Origin: CAWHJB01 sp963698715
GTDB lineage: Bacteria; Chloroflexota; Anaerolineae; Anaerolineales; UBA4823
Assembly: GCA_963698715.1 (NCBI GenBank)
Contig: CAVORW010000002.1
Coordinates: forward strand, 186,001 to 250,000
Direction: 5' to 3'
DNA length: 64,000 bases
In this document: in pieces, positions 24,953 through 33,579 of the stretch
How positions within the stretch are numbered: the stretch's first letter is position 1
How the letters are laid out: every line of letters begins with the position of its first letter
Notes under the pieces: generated by a model
Database searches by the model: none
What the model saw: only the letters and a program-made list of their open reading frames with translations
Told to the model about the DNA's origin: nothing
Program-made: the position numbers and the translations under genes

Positions 24953-26101
24953 ATGAGCGAAGCAAGACCTCAATGGAATTCGCGCACAAAGATCACGGTC
25001 AGCTTGCTGCTGTTAGCTTTAGGGCTCTATCTGCTTTACCGCTTCAGCGCAATTCTGCCCCCATTTATTCTGGCGGTCATCCTGGCGTATATTCTTTCCC
25101 CAATGGCGGATTTTTTCCAGCGCCGCCTGCAAGTTCCTCGCAATTTGGCGATTTTACTGTCGTACCTGGTGCTCCTGGTGACAATAAGTATATTGCCCCT
25201 GGTGGTTGTTCCTGCTCTGGCTGCTCAAACTAAGGGGCTAAATCTGGATATCCAACGAGTTTTAGTACAAACAGAGTCATTGCTTCAGAGTGAATATCGC
25301 CTATTTGGGATTGTGATTCCGGTCGAATCCGTTTTCGAACAGGCGATTGGCTCAATTCAAGGCTGGGTTGAACCAGTGTTCGGACAAACCCTTGGATTTG
25401 CTATGGATGTTATTTCTTCTCTGGTTTGGATCATATTTATTTTGGTCGTATCTTTTTACTTAATCAAAGACAATACAAAACTGCATGATTGGATTGAAAC
25501 CTTACCGCCGCCCTCCTACCGGTCAGACTTCATCAGGCTACGAGATGAGATAAACTATATTTGGGCAGCGTTCTTTCGAGGCCAGTTAATCCTGGTGCTG
25601 GTTGTTGCCACGATATTTACAATCGTAGGGCTGATCCTGGGGCTGCCTTTTGCTCTGGCAATGGGTGTGTTTGCCGGGATACTTGAGTTGCTTCCCAGCA
25701 TCGGGCACGGGATCTGGCTCACCGTTGCCGCGATCCTGGCTCTAACAGCTGGATCTCTCTGGATTGCTTTACCGAATTGGGTTTTTATGCTGGTGGTTAT
25801 TGGTTTGCACCTGATTTACCAGCAGTTCGACTTGAATTACTTAATACCTCGGATCATAGGTCGCAGCTTGCATTTGCCGCCCCTGGTCGTCATTTTAGGA
25901 ATTGGCGCCGGAGCTGTTCTGGCAGGTGTACTGGGGATCCTGCTGGCTGCACCAACGATTGCATCTGGTAGGGTTCTGGTAAGGTATATTTATGCGAACC
26001 TATTTGATTTAGAGCCATTTCCTGATAGTATTGTTAAACCAATGCCACCGCCTAACCCGCAATGGTGGCGCAGACCTGCCGCCAGAACGGAGGGCGAGTA
26101 G
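24953..26101 (+). CDS. AI-2E-family permease (PerM/TqsA-like), copy 1
   Basis: 382 residues with 7-8 membrane segments: two at the N-terminus, a periplasmic-type loop, then 'FILVVSFYLIKDN' and the conserved 'RGQLILVLVVATIFTIVGLILGLPFAL...ILELLPSIGHGIW' and 'LNYLIPRIIGRSLHLPPLVVILGIGAGAVLAGVLGILLAAPTIA' blocks. The family was named for export of autoinducer-2, but members also act as Na+/H+ antiporters and most have no known substrate. A second copy follows 23 nt later, so the two may work together or as a heteromer. Confidence 0.85.
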   Translation: MSEARPQWNSRTKITVSLLLLALGLYLLYRFSAILPPFILAVILAYILSPMADFFQRRLQVPRNLAILLSYLVLLVTISILPLVVVPALAAQTKGLNLDIQRVLVQTESLLQSEYRLFGIVIPVESVFEQAIGSIQGWVEPVFGQTLGFAMDVISSLVWIIFILVVSFYLIKDNTKLHDWIETLPPPSYRSDFIRLRDEINYIWAAFFRGQLILVLVVATIFTIVGLILGLPFALAMGVFAGILELLPSIGHGIWLTVAAILALTAGSLWIALPNWVFMLVVIGLHLIYQQFDLNYLIPRIIGRSLHLPPLVVILGIGAGAVLAGVLGILLAAPTIASGRVLVRYIYANLFDLEPFPDSIVKPMPPPNPQWWRRPAARTEGE

Positions 26102-26124
26102 CCGAGCTAACGATCATCAAACTT

Positions 26125-27333
26125 ATGACCAACAATACTTCTGTCAATAAATCACCGGGATGGGGGTCAACGACCAAATTGGTCGTTGGGCTGACTTTTG
26201 TAGCGATTGTTGCTGCCCTAGTTATCCAATTTCGAAATTTCATTGGACCCATAATTCTGGCGGGCATACTGGCTTACCTGCTTCACCCACTGGCAGAATG
26301 GCTTAGCAAGGTTGCCAAAATATCCTGGCGGGCTGCAGTAAATATTGTATATTTATTGTTCGTGGTTATCTTGATCGGTCTCAGTACGTTAACCGGGTTA
26401 GCTGTTTCGCAGCAGCTCCAAAGCCTGATCGCGTTTGTCCAACGCTTCGTAAACCAACTCCCTGAGCTGGCTGAGAATTTATCCAGCCAGGTATATATGA
26501 TTGGGCCATTTGAGCTGAATTTTGCGCAGTTTGATATACAAACTCTTACAGAACAAATTTTGGGTATTTTGCAGCCCGTTTTGGGTAGAGCGGGTGGAAT
26601 AATTAGCACTTTTGCGACCGGAGCAGTTGGCGTATTAGGCTGGATTGCTTTTGTGCTCCTGGTATCTTACTTTTTGCTGGCAGATGCGGGCCAGGTGCAA
26701 GACAGGTTCTTGGGATTGGATATTCCCGGTTACGCCAGCGATAGTCTGCACCTGGGTCGAGAGCTGAAAAAAATCTGGGACGCCTATATTCGCGGCCAGT
26801 TGATCATCATCGGGCTGGTGATCATCTCTTACTCGATCCTTATGACTGTTCTGGGGGTCCGTTTTGCCTTTGGCATTGCGATTTTAGCTGGTCTGGCGAG
26901 ATTTGTCCCTTATGTTGGGCCGCTAACCAGCGGGATTGTTACCGCCCTGGTCGCTTTTTTTCAGGTCAGCAATTATTTCGGGCTGGACTCGCTTCAGTAT
27001 GCAATTCTGGTAGTAGTTGCCTCGGTGCTGTTGGACCAGATTTTTGACAATTTGGTCACTCCCCGTTTCCTGGGCGCAACGTTAGGGGTTCATCCGGCAG
27101 CTGTTTTGGTTGCAGCCTTGATTGCCACCAATCTGATTGGCATCATTGGTCTGGTTTTGGCGGCACCAGTATTGGCGACGACCCAACTCATAAGTCGGTA
27201 TACCATCCGGAAAATGTTTGATTTGGAACCTTGGCCCGAAGATGAAGCCATGGTCCAGCCGATTGAATTGCCATGGACGCGCTGGGTGAGGCGATTGCGA
27301 GCCTGGCGGCGCAATATCAGGCGCAAGTTGTAA
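26125..27333 (+). CDS. AI-2E-family permease (PerM/TqsA-like), copy 2
   Basis: 402 residues with the same layout as copy 1: paired N-terminal segments, 'VLLVSYFLLADAGQVQDRF', 'IRGQLIIIGLVIISYSILMTVLGVRFAFGIAILAGLARFVPYVGP' and 'FLGATLGVHPAAVLVAALIATNLIGIIGLVLAAPVLAT'. It ends with a basic tail (RWVRRLRAWRRNIRRKL). The ATG at 26125 is chosen because it gives a normal short N-terminus; an ATG at 26062, inside the previous gene, is in frame. The two copies are clearly diverged, so the duplication is old. The substrate is unknown. Confidence 0.85.
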   Translation: MTNNTSVNKSPGWGSTTKLVVGLTFVAIVAALVIQFRNFIGPIILAGILAYLLHPLAEWLSKVAKISWRAAVNIVYLLFVVILIGLSTLTGLAVSQQLQSLIAFVQRFVNQLPELAENLSSQVYMIGPFELNFAQFDIQTLTEQILGILQPVLGRAGGIISTFATGAVGVLGWIAFVLLVSYFLLADAGQVQDRFLGLDIPGYASDSLHLGRELKKIWDAYIRGQLIIIGLVIISYSILMTVLGVRFAFGIAILAGLARFVPYVGPLTSGIVTALVAFFQVSNYFGLDSLQYAILVVVASVLLDQIFDNLVTPRFLGATLGVHPAAVLVAALIATNLIGIIGLVLAAPVLATTQLISRYTIRKMFDLEPWPEDEAMVQPIELPWTRWVRRLRAWRRNIRRKL

Positions 27334-27356
27334 ACGAAGTTTCTGCCCAAAAACGA

Positions 27357-27392
27357 ACACCTTGCAGAGGGAAGGCAAACCCTGCAAGGTGT
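27357..27392. terminator. Shared hairpin between convergent permease and dnaA genes
   Basis: Perfect 11-bp stem ACACCTTGCAG / CTGCAAGGTGT in the 100-bp gap between two converging genes. It can end transcription from either side. Confidence 0.6.
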
Positions 27393-27433
27393 CCGAGTTG
27401 TAATTGCGAGTGTTATCCCGCACCCACTTCTCT

Positions 27434-28771
27434 CTATGCTGCAGCCTGCCCATAAAGTTGTTCTTTTAAATCAAAGACCTGCCGGCGGAAACGATCATCT
27501 CGCTCTAAAAGATCAGCAACTTTATCGCAGCCGTACATCACAGTTGTGTGATCTCTTCCGCCCAAAGTCTCACCAATTTGTGGAAGAGAGATATTTGATT
27601 CTTCTCGCAGCAAATACATAGCAACCTGGCGTGGCAAAGCAACCTGGCGCGACCGATCGCGACCCAATATTCGATCAACCGTTACGCCATAAACGTCTGC
27701 CACTCTGCTGATTACTTCGTCTGGCTGAATATTATTCCGGCGCGGCAACAAATCTACTAGAGCGGATTCAACCAGCTGCTGAGTAAGCGGCAAACCACTC
27801 AGGTCTGCGAAAGCCGCCACCCGGGTCAGGGCGCCCTCCAGTTCACGAATATTGGACTGTACCCGGCGGGCTAGCAACTCCATAATATCGTTGGGCATTC
27901 GGTAACCGGCCCGTTCGGCTTTGGCGCGTAAGATAGCCAGGCGGGTTTCAATATCAGGGGGTTGAATGTCAGCGGTCAAACCCCATTCGAAACGAGACAG
28001 CAGCCGTTCTTCTAAAGTCACCATTGCTTTCGGAGGCCGATCGGATGATATAACGATCTGTTTGTCCTGCCCATGTAATGTGTTAAAGGTGTGAAAAAAC
28101 TCTTCCTGGGTCGATTCTTTCCCGGCAATAAACTGGATGTCATCGATCAGCAATACATCGATCCGACGATATTTCTCGCGAAAAGCCTGGGTTGTGTGTG
28201 TGCGAATTGCATTGATCAGATCGTTCGTAAATTCTTCTGAGGATACATAGAGTACTTGAAGGCCATGACGAGAACAATGATTGCCAATTGCGTGCAACAA
28301 GTGGGTTTTTCCCAGCCCAACACCTCCATAGAGAAACAGCGGGTTATAGGCCTGGGCAGGTTTATCGGCCACTGCCAGTGAGGCGGCATGTGCCAGACGA
28401 TTGCTGGTGCCGACGACGAAATTTTCGAACGAATAGCGAGGATTTAGGGTTGGATTTTGATAGGAATCTTCAAGTAGAGAATCAGAAGCATAGACAGATT
28501 CGGCTGGCTGTGCTGGTTCAGGGTTCATCTGCCAAACAGTAAACCGGACTTCGATGGTCCGGCCCATTATACCGGTTAATAACCTTGTCACTGTGCTGGC
28601 CAGTCGGCTTTGAAGCCAGTCACGAGCATATGGGTTCTGTACTGCTACGATAAAGGTACCGTCCTCATAAGAGACGAATTCGGTGCCCCGCACCCAGGTA
28701 TCAAATGCAGCTTTAGGCATATCCATTTGAAGTTGACCTAGCGCGGCTTGCCAGGCCTGTTCAGCTTTCAT
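27434..28771 (-). CDS. dnaA: Chromosomal replication initiator DnaA
   Basis: 445 residues from the ATG at 28771, which has GGAGGAG upstream. Domain I (about 1-85) binds helicase and other partners, followed by a short linker. The AAA+ domain III has Walker A GGVGLGKTH (149-157), Walker B VLLIDDIQFI and the sensor/arginine-finger region. Domain IV carries the DnaA signature GGRDHTTVMYGCDKV for binding DnaA boxes. DnaA melts the origin and loads DnaB. Unlike many bacteria, dnaN is not next to it; it converges with a permease gene and is divergent from dnaK. Confidence 0.97.
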   Translation of the reverse strand: MKAEQAWQAALGQLQMDMPKAAFDTWVRGTEFVSYEDGTFIVAVQNPYARDWLQSRLASTVTRLLTGIMGRTIEVRFTVWQMNPEPAQPAESVYASDSLLEDSYQNPTLNPRYSFENFVVGTSNRLAHAASLAVADKPAQAYNPLFLYGGVGLGKTHLLHAIGNHCSRHGLQVLYVSSEEFTNDLINAIRTHTTQAFREKYRRIDVLLIDDIQFIAGKESTQEEFFHTFNTLHGQDKQIVISSDRPPKAMVTLEERLLSRFEWGLTADIQPPDIETRLAILRAKAERAGYRMPNDIMELLARRVQSNIRELEGALTRVAAFADLSGLPLTQQLVESALVDLLPRRNNIQPDEVISRVADVYGVTVDRILGRDRSRQVALPRQVAMYLLREESNISLPQIGETLGGRDHTTVMYGCDKVADLLERDDRFRRQVFDLKEQLYGQAAA

Positions 28772-29610
28772 GCGACACTCCTCCTCACTTTTTCTGGATC
28801 GAGACAATAAGACAGACAGAACCCTACCGGCGACTGCAGTAGGGAAAGTAATAAACCTGCAATATTTATTGATTTTTTTGTGTGCCCACTAAAGATGAGA
28901 GCAGGCAGCCCCCTAAAAGCCCATGAGATGTTGGCTGGTTCTAGACCATATTCTAGCAGAAACTTGGCGCGAAAGACAATACTATTAACCTACGGTTTTC
29001 TAAAAAAACCAAATACTTTAAGATTAACAAATGTTAAAAGGATAGTCGCGCGCTTGGAGCTGAAAAAGGCTGATTTCTGAACATCTGATCTACCCAAGGA
29101 GCGGGGAACAATTGCAGGGTACCCCCATATATGCCGTTTAATGCTCTTATTTGGGCTTGCGAACCAAATGTTCGGGAAATGAATCTTAAAATATTGGATT
29201 CCTTGGAATCGATGGTCCGGTTTCCTTTTTGTCCCGAAATCGGAATCTTAAATCAGCCGAATCAAGAAAACAACTGGATTCTAACGCGGTATTTGAAAAA
29301 TTGTGGTTAGCAAGTAAAGATTTTTTGCAGAAACCTTAGTTAAACCCAGCCCTGTCTCCTTTTTGAACCGGATCTCAGATTCTTTTGGATTGGCTCGTGA
29401 AGCGCGCTCAACTGAATGGCTGCCATAAAAAACTGGCTGGTAAACAACCGTTGTAAATGTTGATATTTTTCCAACGCATCGTTAACGTATTTCTTGCTTT
29501 AAGACATTATCCTATACCTAAAGATTGGCTCTTCAGGAATTCTGAGATGTGGGAGAACACCACAGGATTTCTCTGAGACCCTTATTTAAGCTGGAAAAGA
29601 GGAGCGTTCT
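28772..29610. other. Long intergenic region between dnaA and dnaK
   Basis: About 840 bp and A/T-richer than its surroundings, especially 28981-29040 and 29281-29340. I find no gene, tRNA or hairpin of note. I searched for TTATCCACA-type DnaA boxes and for a CIRCE element (TTAGCACTC-N9-GAGTGCTAA) by eye on both strands and found neither. The size and position invite an origin, but the sequence does not show one. It should hold the promoters of both genes. Confidence 0.5.
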
Positions 29611-31524
29611 ATGGCAAAAATTATAGGTATTGATCTGGGCACCACCAACAGTGTGGTGGCTGTTATGGAGGGCGGGGACCCTACGGTTATTACAACGGCT
29701 GAGGGCCCTCGATTGCTGCCCTCTGTAGTCGCATTTAACAAAAACGGCGAACGGTTGGTTGGACAAACCGCGAAACGTCAGGCTGTAGTGAATGCGGAAA
29801 ACACGGTATTTTCAATCAAGCGATTTATGGGGCGCCGGCATGATGAGGTTGAGACCGAGCGGAAAATGGTCCCCTTCAATGTGGTCCAGGGTCCGGCAGG
29901 CGATGCCCGAGTTGGGATTCCGGTAACTGGCCGAGAATACAGCCCTCAGGAAATATCGGCCATGATTCTATCCAAGTTGAAGTCCGATGCAGAGGCGTAT
30001 CTGGGCGAACCGGTTACTAAAGCAGTTATCACTGTGCCGGCCTATTTCAATGATAGTCAGCGTCAGGCAACCAAGGATGCAGGTAAGATTGCTGGTCTGG
30101 AGGTGCTGCGGATTATTAATGAGCCGACCGCTGCGGCATTAGCCTATGGCCTTGACAAGAAGGAAAATGAAACTATTCTGGTATTTGACCTGGGTGGCGG
30201 CACCTTTGATGTCAGTGTTCTAGATGTCGGGGAGGGTGTCATTGAGGTCAAATCCACTAATGGTGACACTCATCTTGGCGGCGATGATTGGGATGAAGCG
30301 ATCGTCAACTACATGGCTGATGAGTTCAAAAAAGATAACGGTATTGATTTGCGTCAGGACCGACAGGCTCTACAGCGATTGCGGGAAGCGGCTGAAAAAG
30401 CCAAAATTGAGCTTTCCAGTGTGATGGAAACCGAAATTAACCTGCCATATATTACGGCAGATGCAAGTGGCCCAAAACACTTGCAAATCAAACTGACGCG
30501 TTCAAAGTTTGAGCAGCTGACCGAAGACCTTGTGGTGCGGCTTCGCGGGCCATTTCATGCAGCCTTGAAAGATGCAAACTTGAATGCCTCTGAAGTGAAC
30601 GAAGTCGTTTTGGTGGGCGGTGCAACCCGCATGCCGATGGTTCAAGATCTTGTTCGTTCGATCACCAAGAAGGAACCGCATAAGGGCGTCAATCCGGATG
30701 AGGTCGTGGCTGTGGGGGCAGCAATTCAGGCGGGTGTTCTGGCTGGCGAAGTGAAAGATGTGCTCCTGTTGGATGTTACTCCGCTTTCCTTGGGTCTTGA
30801 GACACTCGGCGGCGTGATGACTGTGCTGATCGAGCGCAATACGACCATCCCGGTTAAAAAGGCCGAGGTCTTCTCAACTGCAGAGGACAACCAGACGGCG
30901 GTTGATGTTCATATTTTGCAAGGGGAAAGGCCAATGGTTGGCGATAACATGAGTCTTGGCCGGTTCCGCCTGGATGGAATACCACCCGCGCCGCGCGGTG
31001 TCCCCCAGGTTGAGGTCACCTTTGATATCGATGCCAACGGCATTATTAATGTCTCAGCTCGAGACAAAGCCACTGGGAAAGAGCAAAAGGTCACGATTAC
31101 GGCCTCAACCAATCTGAATAAAGCTGAGATCGAACGCATGGTTCAGCAGGCGCGCGAGCATCAATCAGAAGATCGCAAACGTCGCGAGCTAATCGAGGCT
31201 TGCAATACAGCAGATAGCCTGGCTTACCAGACTGAAAAGACGCTGAGAGAGCTGGGCGATAAAGTGCCTGCCAGCGAAAGTCAAAATATTCAAGATAAGG
31301 TTAAAACCTTGCGGGAAGCGATTAAGGGCGAAGACACAGCCCGGATCAAGCAATTAACGGATGAAGTGCAAAATGCCTTCCACGCGATCAGCCAGCAAAT
31401 GTATGCACAGCAGCAGGCGGCTGACTCTACAAGTGGGGTCTCAGGCAATGGGCATGGCCCCGGTCAGCCGGATAGCCGAGACGATGAAGGTGAAGTTATA
31501 GAAGGCGAATTCCGCGAAGCATAA
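29611..31524 (+). CDS. dnaK: Hsp70 chaperone DnaK
   Basis: 637 residues. The ATPase domain shows IIGIDLGTTNS (4-14), 'VPAYFNDSQRQATKDAG', 'EPTAAALAYGLDK', 'DLGGGTFDVSVLD' and 'VVLVGGATRMP', followed by the DVTPLSLGLET linker, the beta-sandwich substrate domain and the helical lid. The C-terminus is Gly/Asp/Glu-rich (DDEGEVIEGEFREA) as in many bacterial DnaKs. GAGGAG precedes the ATG by 9 nt. No grpE, dnaJ or hrcA is adjacent and no CIRCE element is seen, so the regulation is not HrcA-type. The terminator at 31552 ends it, so it is probably monocistronic. Confidence 0.97.
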   Translation: MAKIIGIDLGTTNSVVAVMEGGDPTVITTAEGPRLLPSVVAFNKNGERLVGQTAKRQAVVNAENTVFSIKRFMGRRHDEVETERKMVPFNVVQGPAGDARVGIPVTGREYSPQEISAMILSKLKSDAEAYLGEPVTKAVITVPAYFNDSQRQATKDAGKIAGLEVLRIINEPTAAALAYGLDKKENETILVFDLGGGTFDVSVLDVGEGVIEVKSTNGDTHLGGDDWDEAIVNYMADEFKKDNGIDLRQDRQALQRLREAAEKAKIELSSVMETEINLPYITADASGPKHLQIKLTRSKFEQLTEDLVVRLRGPFHAALKDANLNASEVNEVVLVGGATRMPMVQDLVRSITKKEPHKGVNPDEVVAVGAAIQAGVLAGEVKDVLLLDVTPLSLGLETLGGVMTVLIERNTTIPVKKAEVFSTAEDNQTAVDVHILQGERPMVGDNMSLGRFRLDGIPPAPRGVPQVEVTFDIDANGIINVSARDKATGKEQKVTITASTNLNKAEIERMVQQAREHQSEDRKRRELIEACNTADSLAYQTEKTLRELGDKVPASESQNIQDKVKTLREAIKGEDTARIKQLTDEVQNAFHAISQQMYAQQQAADSTSGVSGNGHGPGQPDSRDDEGEVIEGEFREA

Positions 31525-31551
31525 GCCGGCGCTGAGATGTTAAGGATTTTG

Positions 31552-31588
31552 GGGTGTTGGCAGGCGTTCTAAACGCCCGCCAACACCC
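31552..31588 (+). terminator. Rho-independent terminator of dnaK
   Basis: 15-bp stem GGGTGTTGGCAGGCG / CGCCCGCCAACACCC with one mismatch and a 7-nt loop, followed by TGTTTTCTTTTTCTT, a strong U-rich tail. It begins 27 nt after the dnaK stop. Confidence 0.85.
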
Positions 31589-31795
31589 TGTTTTCTTTTT
31601 CTTATGAAAGCTGCATCTGGCTGGACGGGATTAATGTATAATGTTGACTGTGCCTTATAACTGCGATGCTTGCTATCGGAATTTGAGTTCTTCTGGGATT
31701 TCACTGAACGCCAGGGAATGCTGGAGAGATTAGGGAATTAGGGATTATGGACTTCGCGTGTTTCACCTCCTGTAAGCTACTTTTTACCAACTTCT

Positions 31796-32140
31796 TTGAT
31801 CTTGATGCTCCTGGGATGGGGTGGGCTCTATGCCGTAACTGCATATACCTCGCCAAGTGGCGGCACTCGCTGGCTATTCTTCTTTACGGCAGTGCTGGCA
31901 TTAACAGGCACAATTATGCCCGGGGTGGCTTTTCTTAATCGCCGCTTTCCATCTCTGCCCCCACCTACCCCCCAGGTTATCCTGCGGCAGTCACTATGGA
32001 TTGGTGTTTTTTTGCCAACCCTTGCCTGGCTGCAGATCGGGCGGGTTTTGAACATGGCTCTCGCCGGGCTGCTGGCAGTTTGTTTGATCCTGATCGAACT
32101 GCTGCTGCGGTTGCGGGAGAGAAGTCAATGGAAGCCCTAA
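31796..32140 (+). CDS. Small four-helix membrane protein
   Basis: About 114 residues with four hydrophobic segments (LILMLLGWGGLYAVTAYTS, WLFFFTAVLALTGTIMPGVAF, SLWIGVFLPTLAWLQIG and ALAGLLAVCLILIELLLRL) and a basic end (RLRERSQWKP). No family can be named. The start is uncertain: the frame stays open and protein-like upstream (VSYFLPTSL) but has no ATG or GTG there, so TTG at 31796 or ATG at 31805 is assumed. It ends 34 nt before selA and is probably co-transcribed with it. Confidence 0.6.
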   Translation: MILMLLGWGGLYAVTAYTSPSGGTRWLFFFTAVLALTGTIMPGVAFLNRRFPSLPPPTPQVILRQSLWIGVFLPTLAWLQIGRVLNMALAGLLAVCLILIELLLRLRERSQWKP

Positions 32141-32174
32141 AGGACTCACTAGTTGGCGGTTTTAAACCGGTCCC

Positions 32175-33563
32175 ATGACAGCCTCCTCAAATGATATGAA
32201 TGATCTCCGCTCCCTGCCATCGGTTGACCAGTTGTTGAAAGACCCGCAGGTGAATCAGTGGCTGGCAGCGTTTGGCCGCCCATTGACCCTGGATGCAATC
32301 CGCGAAGCGCTGGCGGCAGCCAGGCGAGAATACCCTCGCAAAGGCCAGGTGCCCGCTAGCGATGATCTGCTCAAGTCTGTGGGCCGCTCGCTAAAATCTT
32401 GGACGGCCCCGACCCTGTTGCCTGTTGTAAATGCGTCAGGGGTGATCTTACAAACTAATCTTGGGCGGGCTCCCTTAAGCCGGGCGTCCTTACAGGCCAT
32501 CCAAGAGGTGGCCTTTGGCTATTCCAATTTGGAATACGATCTTAAGCGCGGTAAACGTGGATCACGACTGGTGCATGCCGAAGCGCTGCTGCAGCGAATA
32601 ACCGGGGCTGAGGCTGCGATCGTAGTAAACAACAATGCTGCTGCAGTGTTGTTGGCACTGACCGCCCTGGCCCGGAGACGCGCGGTCGTGATTGCACGCA
32701 GCCAGTTGGTGGAGATTGGGGGTGGTTTTCGAGTTCCCGATATTATGAAACAATCCGGAGCCCGTTTGGTCGAGGTAGGGACTACGAATCGGGTTCACCT
32801 GGCAGATTACGAGGATTCTCTCTCTGAAAAACCAGTATTGTTTATGCGGGCCCACCGTTCCAATTTTCGAATTGTTGGTTTTACCAGTGAACCTGACCTG
32901 GTTGAAATTGCCGGCGCTGCCCACCAGGCTGGCATCCCGCTTCTGGATGACCTGGGTTCTGGTTCTCTGCTGGATACTTCCCATTATGGCTTAGGTCATG
33001 AGCCCACGGTGCAGGAATCCCTGGCAGCAGGAGCCGATCTGGTATGTTTCTCTGGCGACAAATTATTGGGAGGCCCCCAGGCCGGCATTATTGTTGGACG
33101 GGCTGAACTGGTTGCCAAATTGAAAAAACATCCCCTGGCGCGGGCAATTCGAGCAGATAAACTTTGTCTTTCAGCACTGACCGCCACCTTGCTGCATTAT
33201 CACAAAGATGAGGCTGAAAGAGAAATCCCAATCTGGCGGATGATAGCCACCTCCCTCGCGCAGCTTGAAGAGCGTGCACAAAACTGGGCCCGGGCACTTG
33301 GCCAGGGCGAACTAATCCAAGGAGAATCTACTGTAGGCGGTGGCAGTTTGCCGGGAGAGACCTTGCCCACCTGGCTGCTCGGTTTGCATGTGGCTGGCCC
33401 GGATCGCTTTCTGGCCCGCTTACGCCAGGCCGAACCACCAATTATCGCCCGTTTGCAGGACGATCGCATCTTGCTGGACCCGCGCACAGTCTTGCCTGAG
33501 CAAGAGCAGGATATGCTTGCCGGGATTAACAGCGCCTTGTCCAGGCAGCCCATTAAAAGTTAA
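32175..33563 (+). CDS. selA: L-seryl-tRNA(Sec) selenium transferase
   Basis: SelA converts Ser-tRNA(Sec) to selenocysteinyl-tRNA(Sec) with selenophosphate and PLP. The family signature is complete over 462 residues: N-terminal 'LPSVDQLL', 'VVNASGVILQTNLGRAPL', 'YSNLEYDL..G.RGSR', 'NNNAAAVLLAL', 'ARSQLVEIGGGFRVPDIM', 'LLDDLGSGSLLD' and the PLP-binding Lys296 in CFSGDKLLGGPQAG. It shows that this genome makes selenocysteine. No selB, selD or selC is visible in the window. A selenoprotein candidate (the peroxiredoxin at 60723-61490) is. The M24 peptidase gene follows after 16 nt. Confidence 0.95.
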   Translation: MTASSNDMNDLRSLPSVDQLLKDPQVNQWLAAFGRPLTLDAIREALAAARREYPRKGQVPASDDLLKSVGRSLKSWTAPTLLPVVNASGVILQTNLGRAPLSRASLQAIQEVAFGYSNLEYDLKRGKRGSRLVHAEALLQRITGAEAAIVVNNNAAAVLLALTALARRRAVVIARSQLVEIGGGFRVPDIMKQSGARLVEVGTTNRVHLADYEDSLSEKPVLFMRAHRSNFRIVGFTSEPDLVEIAGAAHQAGIPLLDDLGSGSLLDTSHYGLGHEPTVQESLAAGADLVCFSGDKLLGGPQAGIIVGRAELVAKLKKHPLARAIRADKLCLSALTATLLHYHKDEAEREIPIWRMIATSLAQLEERAQNWARALGQGELIQGESTVGGGSLPGETLPTWLLGLHVAGPDRFLARLRQAEPPIIARLQDDRILLDPRTVLPEQEQDMLAGINSALSRQPIKS

Positions 33564-33579
33564 GGAAGGCTCAATCTTT

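Noticed and set aside
24953..27333. Quorum-sensing (AI-2) export
   Set aside because: The family name is historical; no luxS or lsr genes are seen and most members have other or unknown substrates.
28772..29610. Replication origin
   Set aside because: No DnaA-box cluster could be found by eye.
33340..33579. N-terminal extension of the M24 peptidase into selA
   Set aside because: The extra 80 residues are Cys/Pro/Arg-rich out-of-frame selA sequence; AAGGAAGG marks the ATG at 33580.
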